Source: an uncultured Eubacteriales bacterium
GTDB taxonomy: Bacteria > Bacillota > Clostridia > Oscillospirales > Acutalibacteraceae
Direction of reading: 5' to 3'
Length of the DNA: 64,000 nucleotides
Assembly: GCA_934486635.1 (NCBI GenBank)
Contig: CAKSPZ010000002.1
Coordinates: forward strand, 325,174 to 389,173
Under the pieces are notes generated by a model. It was not told where the DNA came from, did not search any database, and saw nothing but the letters and a program-made list of their open reading frames with translations. The translations under genes were made by a program, and so were the position numbers. Below, piece after piece: positions 42,454-51,995 of this stretch (position 1 is the stretch's first letter; every line of letters begins with the position of its first letter).

Positions 42454-43101
42454 ATGTGGTTTTTATCAGGTCTTTTATTGGCTTTTTCATTGAGTATGGA
42501 TGCCTTTGGAATAGGAATTTCTTATGGATTAAGAAATATAAAAGTTTTATTTATACCTAGAGTTATAATAAGTCTAATTTCTGTCTTGTTTACAGCTTTA
42601 TCAATAGGTATCGGTGATATCATTTTATTGGTGTTGCCTAAGGATATTGCAAAGTTTATAGGTGCTGCTATGTTAGCATTTTTAGGTGCGTTTATCGTTT
42701 ATCAGGCAGTACATAAAAATAAAAAATATACTAAATGTATTAAAAAAGATAAGAAAACTTGGAATGTGGTTTTAAAGTCGTTTGGGGTTACAATTAAAAT
42801 TATCAGAGACCCTAGCTTTTGCGATTTCGATCGCTCCTCAGATATAGATATTAAGGAATCTATTTATTTGGGTGTGGCGCTTTCTATTGATTCTTTTGGT
42901 GCAGGTATCAGTAGTGCGGTTTCAGGCGTGAATAGTTTGTTGGTTCTACTTATGGTTGGTGGTTGTCAATTACTCTTTATTTCATTAGGACTCTTTTTAG
43001 GTGGAAGATTGTCTTTAATTAAAAATATAAATTCAAATGTTTTTATGGTCATTTCAGGAGTGATTTTGATAGCGTTAGCTGGGGTAAGACTTTTTTTGTG
43101 A
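42454..43101 (+). CDS. ytaF: YtaF-type sporulation membrane protein
   Basis: A 215-residue membrane protein of the MntP/YtaF group. About six hydrophobic segments are arranged in two halves, each opening with an acidic SMDAFG or SIDSFG motif in the first helix. Between the halves a cytoplasmic loop carries IIRDPSFCDFDRSSDIDIKE, the EF-hand-like insert characteristic of YtaF. In Bacillus, YtaF is a conserved sporulation-associated protein of unclear biochemical role. ATG 42454 follows GGGG. It is divergent from the calcium ATPase. Confidence 0.88.
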   Translation: MWFLSGLLLAFSLSMDAFGIGISYGLRNIKVLFIPRVIISLISVLFTALSIGIGDIILLVLPKDIAKFIGAAMLAFLGAFIVYQAVHKNKKYTKCIKKDKKTWNVVLKSFGVTIKIIRDPSFCDFDRSSDIDIKESIYLGVALSIDSFGAGISSAVSGVNSLLVLLMVGGCQLLFISLGLFLGGRLSLIKNINSNVFMVISGVILIALAGVRLFL

Positions 43102-43119
43102 TACTTCTGGTTATTAGGT

Positions 43120-43292
43120 GGGCGCGGCCCGCAGAACGTGACCTCGATGTACAGTGTATGAATCTAAAAAAATCGAGGTCACGTCCTGCGGGCCGGTATG
43201 TTTTTTTGTATAACTAATTATAATTATATGAATATAAAAAACACACCGGCCGTGGCATAGATATCTTTGATGTCTATGCCACGGCCGCGCCC
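43120..43292. repeat. Cloverleaf palindromic element 10
   Basis: The outer 10-bp stem GGGCGCGGCC (43120-43129) pairs with 43283-43292. The three inner hairpins abut with no unpaired base at the junction: 19 positions with one mismatch (43130-43148 / 43172-43190), about 16 bp with one mismatch (43191-43206 / 43236-43251) and 14 bp with one G-T pair (43252-43265 / 43269-43282). It lies between convergent ytaF and lysS. Confidence 0.9.
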
Positions 43293-43312
43293 TTATACAA
43301 CTTTAATTAATC

Positions 43313-44824
43313 TTATTTATCCAACGGTTTCATTGTTGGGAACAATAACACATCTCTTATAGAGGCACTATCGGTTAACAACATAACTAATCTATCTATT
43401 CCAAGACCTAATCCACCGGTAGGAGCCATTCCATATTCAAGGGCATTAATAAAGTCCTCATCTATTAAATTAGCTTCATCGTCACCTGATTCACGTAATT
43501 TCATTTGATGAATAAATCTATTACGTTGATCAATAGGATCATTTAGCTCAGAATAAGCATTAGCCATTTCACGTTTTGTAATAAACAATTCGAAACGTTC
43601 AACTAATCTAGTATTATCTTTTTTACGTTTGGTAAGAGGAGAAACTTCTACTGGATAATCACATATGAAAGTAGGTTGTACTAAAGTTTCTTCAACTTTT
43701 TCTTCAAATGTTAAATTTAAAATGTCGCCCCAAGTATTTTTTCCATTTGTTTCAAATCCAAATTGTTTAGCTACTTCCATAGCTTTATTGTCGTCACCCA
43801 TAAATGAACCAAAATCAATTCCTGTAACATTTTTTACAGCATCAATCATAGAAATTCGTTTAAAAGGTTTAGATAAATCAATTTCTTGACCTTGATAATT
43901 AATTACAGAAGAGTCACCGATAGCTTTAGCACATTCATTAATAATATTTTCAGTATGATCCATCATTACATTATAATCTGCATAAGCTTCATATAATTCT
44001 ATAGTAGTAAATTCAGGATTATGTTTAACTGACATACCTTCGTTTCTAAACAATCTGCCAATTTCATAAACCTTTTCCATACCGCCAACGATTAATCTTT
44101 TTAAATATAATTCCGGTGCAATACGTAGATATAGGTCTATATCAAGGGTATTATGATGTGTAAGGAATGGTCTAGCAGCGGCACCACCTGCGATAGTATT
44201 TAATATAGGAGTTTCAACTTCGATAAAGCCTTTATTATCGAGATATTTACGGATAGTTCTTATAATAGTACTACGTTTTATAAAAGTATCTTTTACATCC
44301 GGATTCATAATTAAATCAACGTAACGTTGACGATATCTTAAATCAGTATCTTTTAAACCATGGAACTTGTCCGGTAAAGGAAGCAATGATTTTGATAATA
44401 AAGTTAATTGTTTAGCATGAACTGATATTTCTCCGCGTCTAGTTTTAAATACATAACCTTCAACGCTAATAATATCACCGATATCCCATTTAGAAAGTTC
44501 AGCATATTGTTCTTCACCGACATCATTAATTTTTATATAAACTTGCATACGACCTGTTCTATCGTGAATATCCATAAAACAAGCTTTACCCATATCTCTC
44601 CAACTCATAATACGTCCAGCAATGCATACATCTTTATTTTCGAGTTCTTCAAAATGCTCAACAATATATTGATTATATGTATCACGGTTACAGGTAGTAA
44701 TTTCAAAAGGGTCTTTATTATTTTCTTGTAAGTATTTTAATTTATCACGACGAATTTTTAAAAGCTCTTTAATATCTTGCTCTTGTTCTACTTGATTAGC
44801 ATTATTTTCATTATTTTCACTCAT
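43313..44824 (-). CDS. lysS: Lysyl-tRNA synthetase, class II
   Basis: A 503-residue synthetase. An N-terminal OB-fold anticodon-binding domain (about residues 65-160, VCIAGRIMSWRDMGKACF) is followed by the class II catalytic core: motif 2 FRNEGMSVKHNPEFTTIELY and motif 3 GGLGLGIDRLVMLL. KHNPEFT and the length are typical of bacterial LysS. It charges tRNA-Lys. It lies 74 bases downstream of greA in the same direction, as in many Clostridia (greA-lysS). Confidence 0.97.
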   Translation of the reverse strand: MSENNENNANQVEQEQDIKELLKIRRDKLKYLQENNKDPFEITTCNRDTYNQYIVEHFEELENKDVCIAGRIMSWRDMGKACFMDIHDRTGRMQVYIKINDVGEEQYAELSKWDIGDIISVEGYVFKTRRGEISVHAKQLTLLSKSLLPLPDKFHGLKDTDLRYRQRYVDLIMNPDVKDTFIKRSTIIRTIRKYLDNKGFIEVETPILNTIAGGAAARPFLTHHNTLDIDLYLRIAPELYLKRLIVGGMEKVYEIGRLFRNEGMSVKHNPEFTTIELYEAYADYNVMMDHTENIINECAKAIGDSSVINYQGQEIDLSKPFKRISMIDAVKNVTGIDFGSFMGDDNKAMEVAKQFGFETNGKNTWGDILNLTFEEKVEETLVQPTFICDYPVEVSPLTKRKKDNTRLVERFELFITKREMANAYSELNDPIDQRNRFIHQMKLRESGDDEANLIDEDFINALEYGMAPTGGLGLGIDRLVMLLTDSASIRDVLLFPTMKPLDK

Positions 44825-44898
44825 TTTTATATCTCCCTTTATATATAAAATAATACGGACGGATGAAAATTATCATACCGCCCGTTTTTTTAAAAAGA

Positions 44899-45372
44899 TT
44901 ACTTAGATATTTCTAAAACTTCATATGACATTGAACCGGCGGGGGTCTCTACTTCGACAATCTCGCCAACTTTATGACCTATAAGACTTTTGCCAACAGG
45001 CGACTCATCTGAGATACGTCCGTTAACCGGGTCAGCTTCACTAGAACCGACTATTTTATATTCACATATATCATCAAATTCAATATCGCGAACTTTAACT
45101 TTTGAACCTACATGAATAATTTCGGTACTTAGTTCATCCTCATTAATTACTTGTACATTTTTAAGCATATTTTCAATAGATGCAATCCTTGCTTCAACTA
45201 TTGCTTGCTCATTTTTAGCTTCATCATATTCGCTATTTTCTGATAAATCACCAAAGGATAATGCAACTTTAATCTTTTCAGCTATTTCTTTACGTTTAAT
45301 AGTTTTTAATTCATCTAGTTCTGTTTCTAGATTTTTGAGACCTTCATCAGTTAGTAGAACCTGTTTCATCAT
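44899..45372 (-). CDS. greA: Transcription elongation factor GreA
   Basis: A 157-residue factor with an N-terminal coiled coil (about residues 1-75, with DLSENSEYDEAKNEQ at the tip) and a C-terminal FKBP-like domain ending with SPVGKSLIGHKVGEIV. It enters the RNA polymerase secondary channel and helps cleave backtracked RNA. The first of two adjacent ATGs (45372, after AAGGTGG) gives the usual family length. It is directly upstream of lysS. Confidence 0.97.
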   Translation of the reverse strand: MMKQVLLTDEGLKNLETELDELKTIKRKEIAEKIKVALSFGDLSENSEYDEAKNEQAIVEARIASIENMLKNVQVINEDELSTEIIHVGSKVKVRDIEFDDICEYKIVGSSEADPVNGRISDESPVGKSLIGHKVGEIVEVETPAGSMSYEVLEISK

Positions 45373-45447
45373 TTTTATACAAACCACCTTAAATGAAGAT
45401 TTTTTTTCTGAATAACATAAACATTATAATGTAGTTACTTGTTTATG

Positions 45448-46287
45448 TCAAGCCAGATTTACAATACTATGAATTTTATGGCAAATACTGGATAATGAAG
45501 TTTGTTTATTAAGTGCAGAGACGCAAGTATCAGGAATGATTGAATTAATATTTATATTATTGTAATTATTAAAAAGCGCTTCAAGAAAATTTTTTATATT
45601 AATATCATTGGGAATTAAATTAGAAAGTTTGGGGATATATTTGATTTTATAATCACAAAATATGGTACCGTTTAGTGATATGGTTGGTCGAAACCCGGTA
45701 AATGTAATACAATCTTTTGATAAATTAATGGGTTCGTTAATTTTATCTGGAGCTATTAATACATGACAAGGCGTAATCCAATTCATACTATCACTTACTA
45801 AAATAGATACACCGTATTTATCCATTAGTATTTCTGATTCTTTGCTATAAAACTCTATATTTTTTGTTATTACTTTTATTTGATTTAAATAGGGAACAAT
45901 ATTATTTACTAATTCACTGTGACAACCAAATGGGTCTAATATGCTTACTAATAATTTATTTTCCGGAACTTTTGCAGTTTTAATAATATTAAGTGCAGCA
46001 TTTTTACAAAGTATTTTATTAATGTTTGTCGGTTCATAACGTGAAAAAGTTGAATTTTCTGGAAAAGAAATTGTATCCGGACAAAGAAAAGTTGTTTCGG
46101 GATTAATAAGTTTACATATTTTGTTCCAACAAATTTTATTTTTTCTTTTTTTTGCTAATATATGCTTAATTTCTAAATTATTATATGATATATTTTTTAC
46201 TGTTATTGGGTTACTTAGTTTAAATATAATTTTTTCTTTTAACGTACTGTATTTATTCGGTTCATCAATAGTTAACATGGTAATCAT
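45448..46287 (-). CDS. Conserved protein of unknown function, Rossmann-like
   Basis: A 279-residue soluble protein. NKLLVSILDPFGCHSELVNN near residue 120 looks like a Rossmann strand-loop-helix, followed by YLNQIKVITKN and a later CHVLIAPDKIN and CITFTGFRP, consistent with two nucleotide-like beta-alpha units. No catalytic motif is obvious. ATG 46287 lies eight bases after AAGGGG; the GTG at 46296 overlaps that site. It lies between the hydrolase-activator gene upstream and greA downstream, all in the same direction. I recognise this kind of protein only as an unnamed clostridial family. Confidence 0.6.
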   Translation of the reverse strand: MITMLTIDEPNKYSTLKEKIIFKLSNPITVKNISYNNLEIKHILAKKRKNKICWNKICKLINPETTFLCPDTISFPENSTFSRYEPTNINKILCKNAALNIIKTAKVPENKLLVSILDPFGCHSELVNNIVPYLNQIKVITKNIEFYSKESEILMDKYGVSILVSDSMNWITPCHVLIAPDKINEPINLSKDCITFTGFRPTISLNGTIFCDYKIKYIPKLSNLIPNDINIKNFLEALFNNYNNININSIIPDTCVSALNKQTSLSSICHKIHSIVNLA

Positions 46288-46331
46288 ATTTTTCACCCCT
46301 TATTTACTGATATGTATTCATATAATAAAAA

Positions 46332-46369
46332 ATGATACGAATAGCAGTAAAGTTAACTATTCGTATCAT
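46332..46369 (-). terminator. ftsEX operon terminator
   Basis: A perfect 13-bp stem ATGATACGAATAG (46332-46344) with 46357-46369, 12 bases beyond the stop of the hydrolase-activator gene and followed on the minus strand by an A/T-rich tail. Confidence 0.8.
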
Positions 46370-46380
46370 AAAAATTTTAA

Positions 46381-47691
46381 TTAATATTCATCCATTGGAT
46401 TGTAATCAATACCATTATGTTTGGTTTGAAAGTGAAGATGTGGTCCTGTAGAGTGTCCAGTAGACCCTACTGCTCCAATTTTTTCACCTTTTAATACAGT
46501 TTGACCTTCATGTACAGATACATGAGCTAAATGACCGTAAATTGAAATTTTACCATTTCCATGAGCTAAAATTACGTAATTTCCGTATCCTCCACCACAT
46601 CCGCAACTGTGAAGTTTACCATAGTCATGTGTACATCCGGCATATGTAGCAAAAACAAAACCATCATCAGCTGCGACAACAGGTTGTCCATATATACCTG
46701 GAGCTGCAATGTCTATTCCTTTGTGGTATACATTTCCTCGTTTTTCCCAATATTGTGATGAAAGCCTAGTGTAACCAGGAACAGGCCAAGCAAATTTGTT
46801 TCCAGGTGAAATAATAATTTTATTTTCTGATGTAGAAATATTCTGATTACTTAATTGAACAGTAGATTTAGCTTTTAGTTTCTGAGCTAAATCTTCTTTT
46901 TTTCTCAATTGTTCCAATCTCAATTGCTCCGCTTTGCGGCGAGCTTCGTCTTCATAATAACGCATTATTTCATTTTGAATCTTTTGATACTCAGCATTAT
47001 TTTCATCTATTTCAGCTTGTGCTACGGCTTGTTCACCTTCAAGGTCTTTCAAAAGTTTTTCATTTTCTGAAAAAAGATTTTGAAGGTCATTTTCTTTTTG
47101 AGATAACGAAACTTTATCAGCTTCTACAGTTGCCTTTTTGTTTTCAATATTATTTTTTTCTTTTTCTATGCATGTAATATCATTTTTTAGCGAATTTATA
47201 AGTTTATTATCATGTTCACCAATTCTATTAATAATCTCAGCTTTATCAATAAAATCATCAAAACTTTTAGCGTTGAGTATCAAGTCAATTGCATGTACTT
47301 CACCGGCTTTATATACAGCCACTAATCGTTTCATAAGTATATCGGTATTTTTATCAATATCTTTTTGCTTATTAGTTATTTCGGATGATTTAATGGTGAT
47401 TTCTTTGTCAAGTTTTGCAATGTTATCATTAATGTCTTTTATTTGACTTTTAGTTGATAAAATTTGCTTATTTACATTGTCACATTGCTGACGTTTATTA
47501 CTGATTTTTTCATTAGTTTCTTTTAATGTTTGTTCAAGACTGCTCTTTCTAGCTTTTATATTAGCTTTTTTGGACTCTTGCTCATGAATATTAAATGCAG
47601 CATAAACCTCAAGTGGCTTATAAAAAAACGATGTAATTCCTAGAATTAAGGGAATGCAGATTAATACAGCTAAAAATTTTTTACCATCCAA
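46381..47691 (-). CDS. PcsB/EnvC-like murein hydrolase activator, M23 domain
   Basis: A 436-residue exported protein with an N-terminal signal (about residues 5-27), a long coiled coil (about 35-260) and a C-terminal LytM/M23 domain. The M23 metal set HKGIDIAAPG and HLHFQ is intact, so it may cut peptidoglycan itself. The coiled coil plus position after ftsE-ftsX matches PcsB, EnvC and CwlO, whose activity is switched on by FtsEX. TTG 47691 follows GGGAGGAG and overlaps the ftsX end by 11 bases. A poly-Glu/Arg-Lys region (RRKAEQLRLEQLRKKEDLA) lies near residue 250. Confidence 0.92.
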   Translation of the reverse strand: MDGKKFLAVLICIPLILGITSFFYKPLEVYAAFNIHEQESKKANIKARKSSLEQTLKETNEKISNKRQQCDNVNKQILSTKSQIKDINDNIAKLDKEITIKSSEITNKQKDIDKNTDILMKRLVAVYKAGEVHAIDLILNAKSFDDFIDKAEIINRIGEHDNKLINSLKNDITCIEKEKNNIENKKATVEADKVSLSQKENDLQNLFSENEKLLKDLEGEQAVAQAEIDENNAEYQKIQNEIMRYYEDEARRKAEQLRLEQLRKKEDLAQKLKAKSTVQLSNQNISTSENKIIISPGNKFAWPVPGYTRLSSQYWEKRGNVYHKGIDIAAPGIYGQPVVAADDGFVFATYAGCTHDYGKLHSCGCGGGYGNYVILAHGNGKISIYGHLAHVSVHEGQTVLKGEKIGAVGSTGHSTGPHLHFQTKHNGIDYNPMDEY

Positions 47692-48580
47692 GAATTTCTC
47701 CTCCCTCTTTCTTTAGGTATTTGCTGATAGAGATAAGACCTCCAATCAAACCAAATCCAATACCCGCAGCAACAAATGCTAAGAAAATAGGGAAGGAAAC
47801 ACTACTAAATGGTATATGTGAGAACGGGATAGTTCGTTTTATATACCCAACTAAGATGTCATATAAGAATTTTAATACAACTGATGAGATAATTGCGGAT
47901 ATAATTCCTATAACAATCCCTTCAACAATGAAAGGAATACGGACAAACCAGTCTGTAGCGCCAACAGATTTCATTATGCTTATTTCAAACCTACGACTAT
48001 ACATGGTAAGCCTGATTGTGTTTGAAATAATAAATAGAGAAACTAAACCTAAAATTATAACAATAAATACCCCACTTATAGAAACAAGTTTATCAAATCG
48101 AGTTAATTTTTCGAATAGTTCACTGCGATTAACTACACTATCCACTCCATCAATTTGTTTTATTTGTTCTACAGTTTCATTATATTTTGAAATGTCATTT
48201 AAAGTAACATGAAATGCGTGGGGAAAAGGATTCTTGTCTTTAATTCCATCAAAAATAGAACCTAATTCATCTTTAAATTTCTCCACAGCCTCATCTTTTG
48301 AAAAAAATTGGCAATTAGATATGTTTGGAATAGCTTTAATTTGTTCTCCAATTTGTAATGCTTGTGGAGTATCTATTTCTTCTTTTAAATATATGGTTGT
48401 ACTGTTTTGTGATTCTATAGAATTTAAAGCACTGCTTATATTTATTGAAAATAAGGCTGCAGAACCTGTTAATAACAAACATAAAACTAAAATACCAATG
48501 GAAGCTATAGACATCATCCAGTTTTTCCAAACGTTTTTAAAACCTTCAGATAATAAATATTTTATAGAACTAAACCTCAT
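47681..48580 (-). CDS. ftsX: Cell division ABC transporter permease FtsX
   Basis: A 299-residue membrane protein with the FtsX pattern: one helix near the N-terminus (about residues 22-45), a large outside loop (about 50-165), then three helices (about 172-195, 220-245 and 265-290). Close to the second helix is YSRRFEISIMKSVGATDWF, the coupling segment contacting FtsE. It passes FtsE ATPase motion to an outer hydrolase, here most likely the 46381 product. ATG 48580 overlaps the ftsE end by 11 bases. Confidence 0.96.
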   Translation of the reverse strand: MRFSSIKYLLSEGFKNVWKNWMMSIASIGILVLCLLLTGSAALFSINISSALNSIESQNSTTIYLKEEIDTPQALQIGEQIKAIPNISNCQFFSKDEAVEKFKDELGSIFDGIKDKNPFPHAFHVTLNDISKYNETVEQIKQIDGVDSVVNRSELFEKLTRFDKLVSISGVFIVIILGLVSLFIISNTIRLTMYSRRFEISIMKSVGATDWFVRIPFIVEGIVIGIISAIISSVVLKFLYDILVGYIKRTIPFSHIPFSSVSFPIFLAFVAAGIGFGLIGGLISISKYLKKEGGEILGW

Positions 48581-49256
48581 TTTGTACCTCCGGATTTTCG
48601 CTGTCAGTAGTTATAGAACCACTGTTTATTTCTATTACCCTTTTTCCAAAATGCTGAACTAAATCATGTTCATGAGTAACCATTAATACTGTAGTACCAC
48701 GTTTATTAATTTCAGTTAAAAGTTCAACTATTTCGTAAGACATTTCCGGGTCAATATTACCGGTTGGCTCATCTGCTACAATTATAGAAGGATTGTTTAC
48801 AAGAGCACGTGCAAGACTTACCCTTTGTTGTTCACCACCAGAAAGTTCTGCGGGACGTCTGCTGGCTTTATCTTGTAACCCAACAAGATTTAATATATAA
48901 GGAACTCTATTTTTTACATCCTTTTCCGATGCTCCAGTTACACGCATTGCAAATGCTACATTATCAAAAACATTCATTTTGTCTATCAGTCTAAAATCCT
49001 GAAAAACAATACCCATTTTTCTGCGCATATATGGGACTTCTTTTTTTGTAAGTGTTGTTGTATTTATTCCATCAAGGTATATAGTGCCTTCAGACGGTAA
49101 CTCTTCATGCATTATAAGTTTTAAAAGAGTACTTTTTCCTGCACCTGAAGAACCAACTATAAATACAAATTCACCTTTTTTTATATGCAAATTTATATTT
49201 TTTAGAGCGCTTGTACCATTGGAATATACCTTAGATACATTCCTGAACTCTATCAT
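48570..49256 (-). CDS. ftsE: Cell division ATP-binding protein FtsE
   Basis: A 228-residue ABC ATPase. Walker A is GSSGAGKSTLLK, the signature LSGGEQQRVSLARAL, Walker B IIVADEPTG and the switch His is in VTHEHDL. IEFRNVSKVYSNGTSAL begins the family-typical N-terminus. With FtsX it forms the complex that controls peptidoglycan hydrolysis during elongation, division or sporulation. It begins 30 bases after the PucR-like regulator gene, in the same direction. Confidence 0.96.
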   Translation of the reverse strand: MIEFRNVSKVYSNGTSALKNINLHIKKGEFVFIVGSSGAGKSTLLKLIMHEELPSEGTIYLDGINTTTLTKKEVPYMRRKMGIVFQDFRLIDKMNVFDNVAFAMRVTGASEKDVKNRVPYILNLVGLQDKASRRPAELSGGEQQRVSLARALVNNPSIIVADEPTGNIDPEMSYEIVELLTEINKRGTTVLMVTHEHDLVQHFGKRVIEINSGSITTDSENPEVQNEV

Positions 49257-49285
49257 ATTTTGACTCCTTTATTTTTATTATTAAA

Positions 49286-50371
49286 TTAGTATTTAACAGG
49301 ATTTGAAGATAAGTATTTTTTAACCATTAATGCAACTTTAAATACAATTGCATCTTCAAATTCACGAAGGTCAAGACCGGTTAATTTTTTAATTTTTTCT
49401 AATCTATATACTAATGTATTTCTATGAACAAATAATTTACGTGAAGTTTCTGATACGTTTAAGTTATTTTCAAAGAAACGTTGAATTGTAAATAAGGTTT
49501 CTTGATCTAAAGAATCAATAGATCCTCTTTTAAAGATTTCTTTTAAAAACATTTCACAAAGAGTAGTAGGTAATTGATATACAAGTCTTGCTACACCGAG
49601 ATTATCATAGCTTACTATGGTTTTTTCTGTGTCAAATACTTTACCAACTTCAATAGCTATTTGGGATTCTTTAAATGAAGCTGCGATATCTTTAATATTG
49701 GTTACAGTTGTTCCTATACCAATAGCACAATGAATATAGAATTCACTGGTCAAAGTATCTACGATAGACTTAGCAAGTTGCTCAAGATCGTCTGATGTAA
49801 TATTTTCTTTTACTTCTTTAACAATAGCTATGTCTGTTTCATTTATGCTGATAACAAAGTCCTTTGTTTTATCAGGGAATAAACTTTGTAAAACATCATA
49901 TGCAGATACATCTGTTTTTGAATTAATCTTTACAAGCATGCATACCCTTGTAGCCTCTACGTTAAAATGTAGTTCACGAGCTTTTAAGTATATATCACCA
50001 GGTAAAATGTTATCTAATATAACATTTTTTATAAAGTTAACTCTATCATATTTTTCATCATAAAATTGTTTTATGCTTCCAAATGATATTGAAAGGATAG
50101 AAACATATCTTTGAGCAGCTTCATCATCACCTTTTACAAAGACAGCATATTCAGAATGATCTTTGCAATCAAGTGATTTATAAGTATATCCGTTAATTAT
50201 AAAAGTAGAAGAAGGTTTAAAAAAGTCAGATGTAATGTTATTTCTTACTTCTCCAATTTTATCAAGGTCGCTGCAAGCTACAACAACTGAAGTTTCATCA
50301 ATTACTCCAATGGTTCTTCCTATAGCATCGTGCATTTGGTGTACGATCCCTTGAAATAATCTGTTAGACAT
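49286..50371 (-). CDS. CdaR/PucR-family transcriptional regulator
   Basis: A 361-residue regulator. The N-terminal third (about residues 5-130) looks like the sugar-diacid-recognition domain (HQMHDAIGRTIGVID); the middle is a GGDEF-like PucR domain (about 140-280); the C-terminus is the PucR helix-turn-helix (about 300-355, ENNLNVSETSRKLFVHRNTL). It ends 30 bases before ftsE, which is an unusual neighbour, so it might control ftsEX or be a passenger. GGGAG precedes ATG 50371. The effector is unknown. Confidence 0.88.
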   Translation of the reverse strand: MSNRLFQGIVHQMHDAIGRTIGVIDETSVVVACSDLDKIGEVRNNITSDFFKPSSTFIINGYTYKSLDCKDHSEYAVFVKGDDEAAQRYVSILSISFGSIKQFYDEKYDRVNFIKNVILDNILPGDIYLKARELHFNVEATRVCMLVKINSKTDVSAYDVLQSLFPDKTKDFVISINETDIAIVKEVKENITSDDLEQLAKSIVDTLTSEFYIHCAIGIGTTVTNIKDIAASFKESQIAIEVGKVFDTEKTIVSYDNLGVARLVYQLPTTLCEMFLKEIFKRGSIDSLDQETLFTIQRFFENNLNVSETSRKLFVHRNTLVYRLEKIKKLTGLDLREFEDAIVFKVALMVKKYLSSNPVKY

Positions 50372-50711
50372 AAAAAAACTCCCTTACTATTAGAAATTTA
50401 ATATTTGTTAAAATAAAATTTTAATAAAATAATTAATGATAAAAATAAACCTAAGTATATTTTACATAAATGTTGAGGATATTGCAACTATATTATCGAA
50501 AAAATTTGTATATTTTAGAGAGAACAGCGGTGTTTTTCTATAAAAACGCTATAACAAAACAATTTATCGAGTATTTTAGATGTATCTATGGATAATATTA
50601 AATAATAAAAATTGTATAAAAATACATATTTATTTAAAAGTGTTTTTAAATAACAACAACTATTCTCTTTTTATGAAAAGAAAATAGTTGTTATGCATAT
50701 AATTTTGTTAT
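50372..50711. other. Intergenic region between MsmX-like and PucR-like genes
   Basis: A 340-base AT-rich gap. It contains the terminator of the ATPase gene: an imperfect hairpin AACAACTATT (50655-50664) with AATAGTTGTT (50683-50692). The rest probably holds the promoter of the PucR-like gene, but I see no clean -35/-10 pair. Confidence 0.6.
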
Positions 50712-51818
50712 TTAATTGGTAATGGTTTTTCCATCTTCTTTATTAAAAATGTGAATTTTTGAAGTGTCAATGTAGACATCAATTATGTCTCCGGATTTTG
50801 CTGTTGTATCTGATTTTACTTTTGATATAATTGAATTCTTATCTACTTTGAGATATAAATATGTCTCAGAACCCATTAATTCAGTAATTTCTACTTCAGC
50901 TTTAAATTTAGAATAGTTATCAACAGTATTTTTATCTACTTGAATTGCTTCAGGACGGATTCCTAATAAGACATCTTGATTTATATAAGATTCAAGAACA
51001 TTATCCTTATTTTTGGATTCGGGTAATGCAATTTTATAATCATTAAATAATAACATATAAGTACCATTTTCTTTTATTAACATAGCATCAATAAAGTTCA
51101 TGGACGGAGTACCAATAAAGCTTGCAACAAAATCATTACAAGGTTTATTATATAAGTTTTGTGGTGTATCAATTTGCTGAATAATTCCATCCTTCATTAC
51201 AACAATTCGATCACCCATAGTCATAGCTTCAGTTTGGTCGTGCGTTACATAAATAAATGTGGTATTGAGTTTTTTGTGTAATTTAGTTATTTCTGTACGC
51301 ATTTGTGTTCTAAGTTTAGCATCAAGATTTGAAAGAGGTTCATCTAATAAAAATACTTTTGGGTCTCTTACAATAGCACGTCCTAAAGCTACTCTCTGAC
51401 GTTGCCCTCCGGATAAAGCTTTTGGTTTTCTATCTAATAAATGTGAGATGTCCAAAATTTCTGCAGCGTCGAGAACACGCTTTTTTATCTCGTCTTTTGA
51501 AAATTTCCTTAATTTTAAACCAAATGCCATATTATCAAAAACCGTCATATGTGGATATAATGCGTAATTTTGAAATACCATAGCAATATCTCGGTCTTTA
51601 GGAGAAATATCATTTGAAAGTTTATCTCCTATATAAAGTTCACCGCTTGAAATCTCTTCTAGTCCGGCTATCATACGTAATGTGGTAGATTTGCCACACC
51701 CTGAAGGGCCTACAAATATAATAAATTCATGGTCTTTAATTTCAAGGTTAAAATCTTTTACAGCTTTTACTGTATCGTCATATACTTTACAAATATTTTT
51801 TAAAACTACCTTAGCCAT
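50712..51818 (-). CDS. msmX: MsmX/UgpC-type sugar ABC transporter ATPase
   Basis: A 368-residue ATPase. Walker A GPSGCGKSTTLRMI, signature LSGGQRQRVALGRAI, Walker B VFLLDEPLSNLDAKLR and switch His in VTHDQTEAMT are all present. The C-terminal third (about residues 240-368) is the TOBE/OB extension found in MalK-like proteins. No permease or binding-protein gene is adjacent, as is typical of MsmX, which energises several sugar importers. ATG 51818 follows GGAGG; the longer frame to 51845 includes that site. Confidence 0.95.
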   Translation of the reverse strand: MAKVVLKNICKVYDDTVKAVKDFNLEIKDHEFIIFVGPSGCGKSTTLRMIAGLEEISSGELYIGDKLSNDISPKDRDIAMVFQNYALYPHMTVFDNMAFGLKLRKFSKDEIKKRVLDAAEILDISHLLDRKPKALSGGQRQRVALGRAIVRDPKVFLLDEPLSNLDAKLRTQMRTEITKLHKKLNTTFIYVTHDQTEAMTMGDRIVVMKDGIIQQIDTPQNLYNKPCNDFVASFIGTPSMNFIDAMLIKENGTYMLLFNDYKIALPESKNKDNVLESYINQDVLLGIRPEAIQVDKNTVDNYSKFKAEVEITELMGSETYLYLKVDKNSIISKVKSDTTAKSGDIIDVYIDTSKIHIFNKEDGKTITN

Positions 51819-51995
51819 AAAAATCCTCCAGTCCAATTTGTGCATTATCGCACATATTTTTTTAATTCACATTATCTTTTTACTTACTTATATAATACCA
51901 AATTTGACGAAAAAATAAAAGATGATTTTTTAACAAACATTTTATGAATACTTTGTGTAAAGAAACTGTGTTTATGTTAAATAGAATAAAATCAT

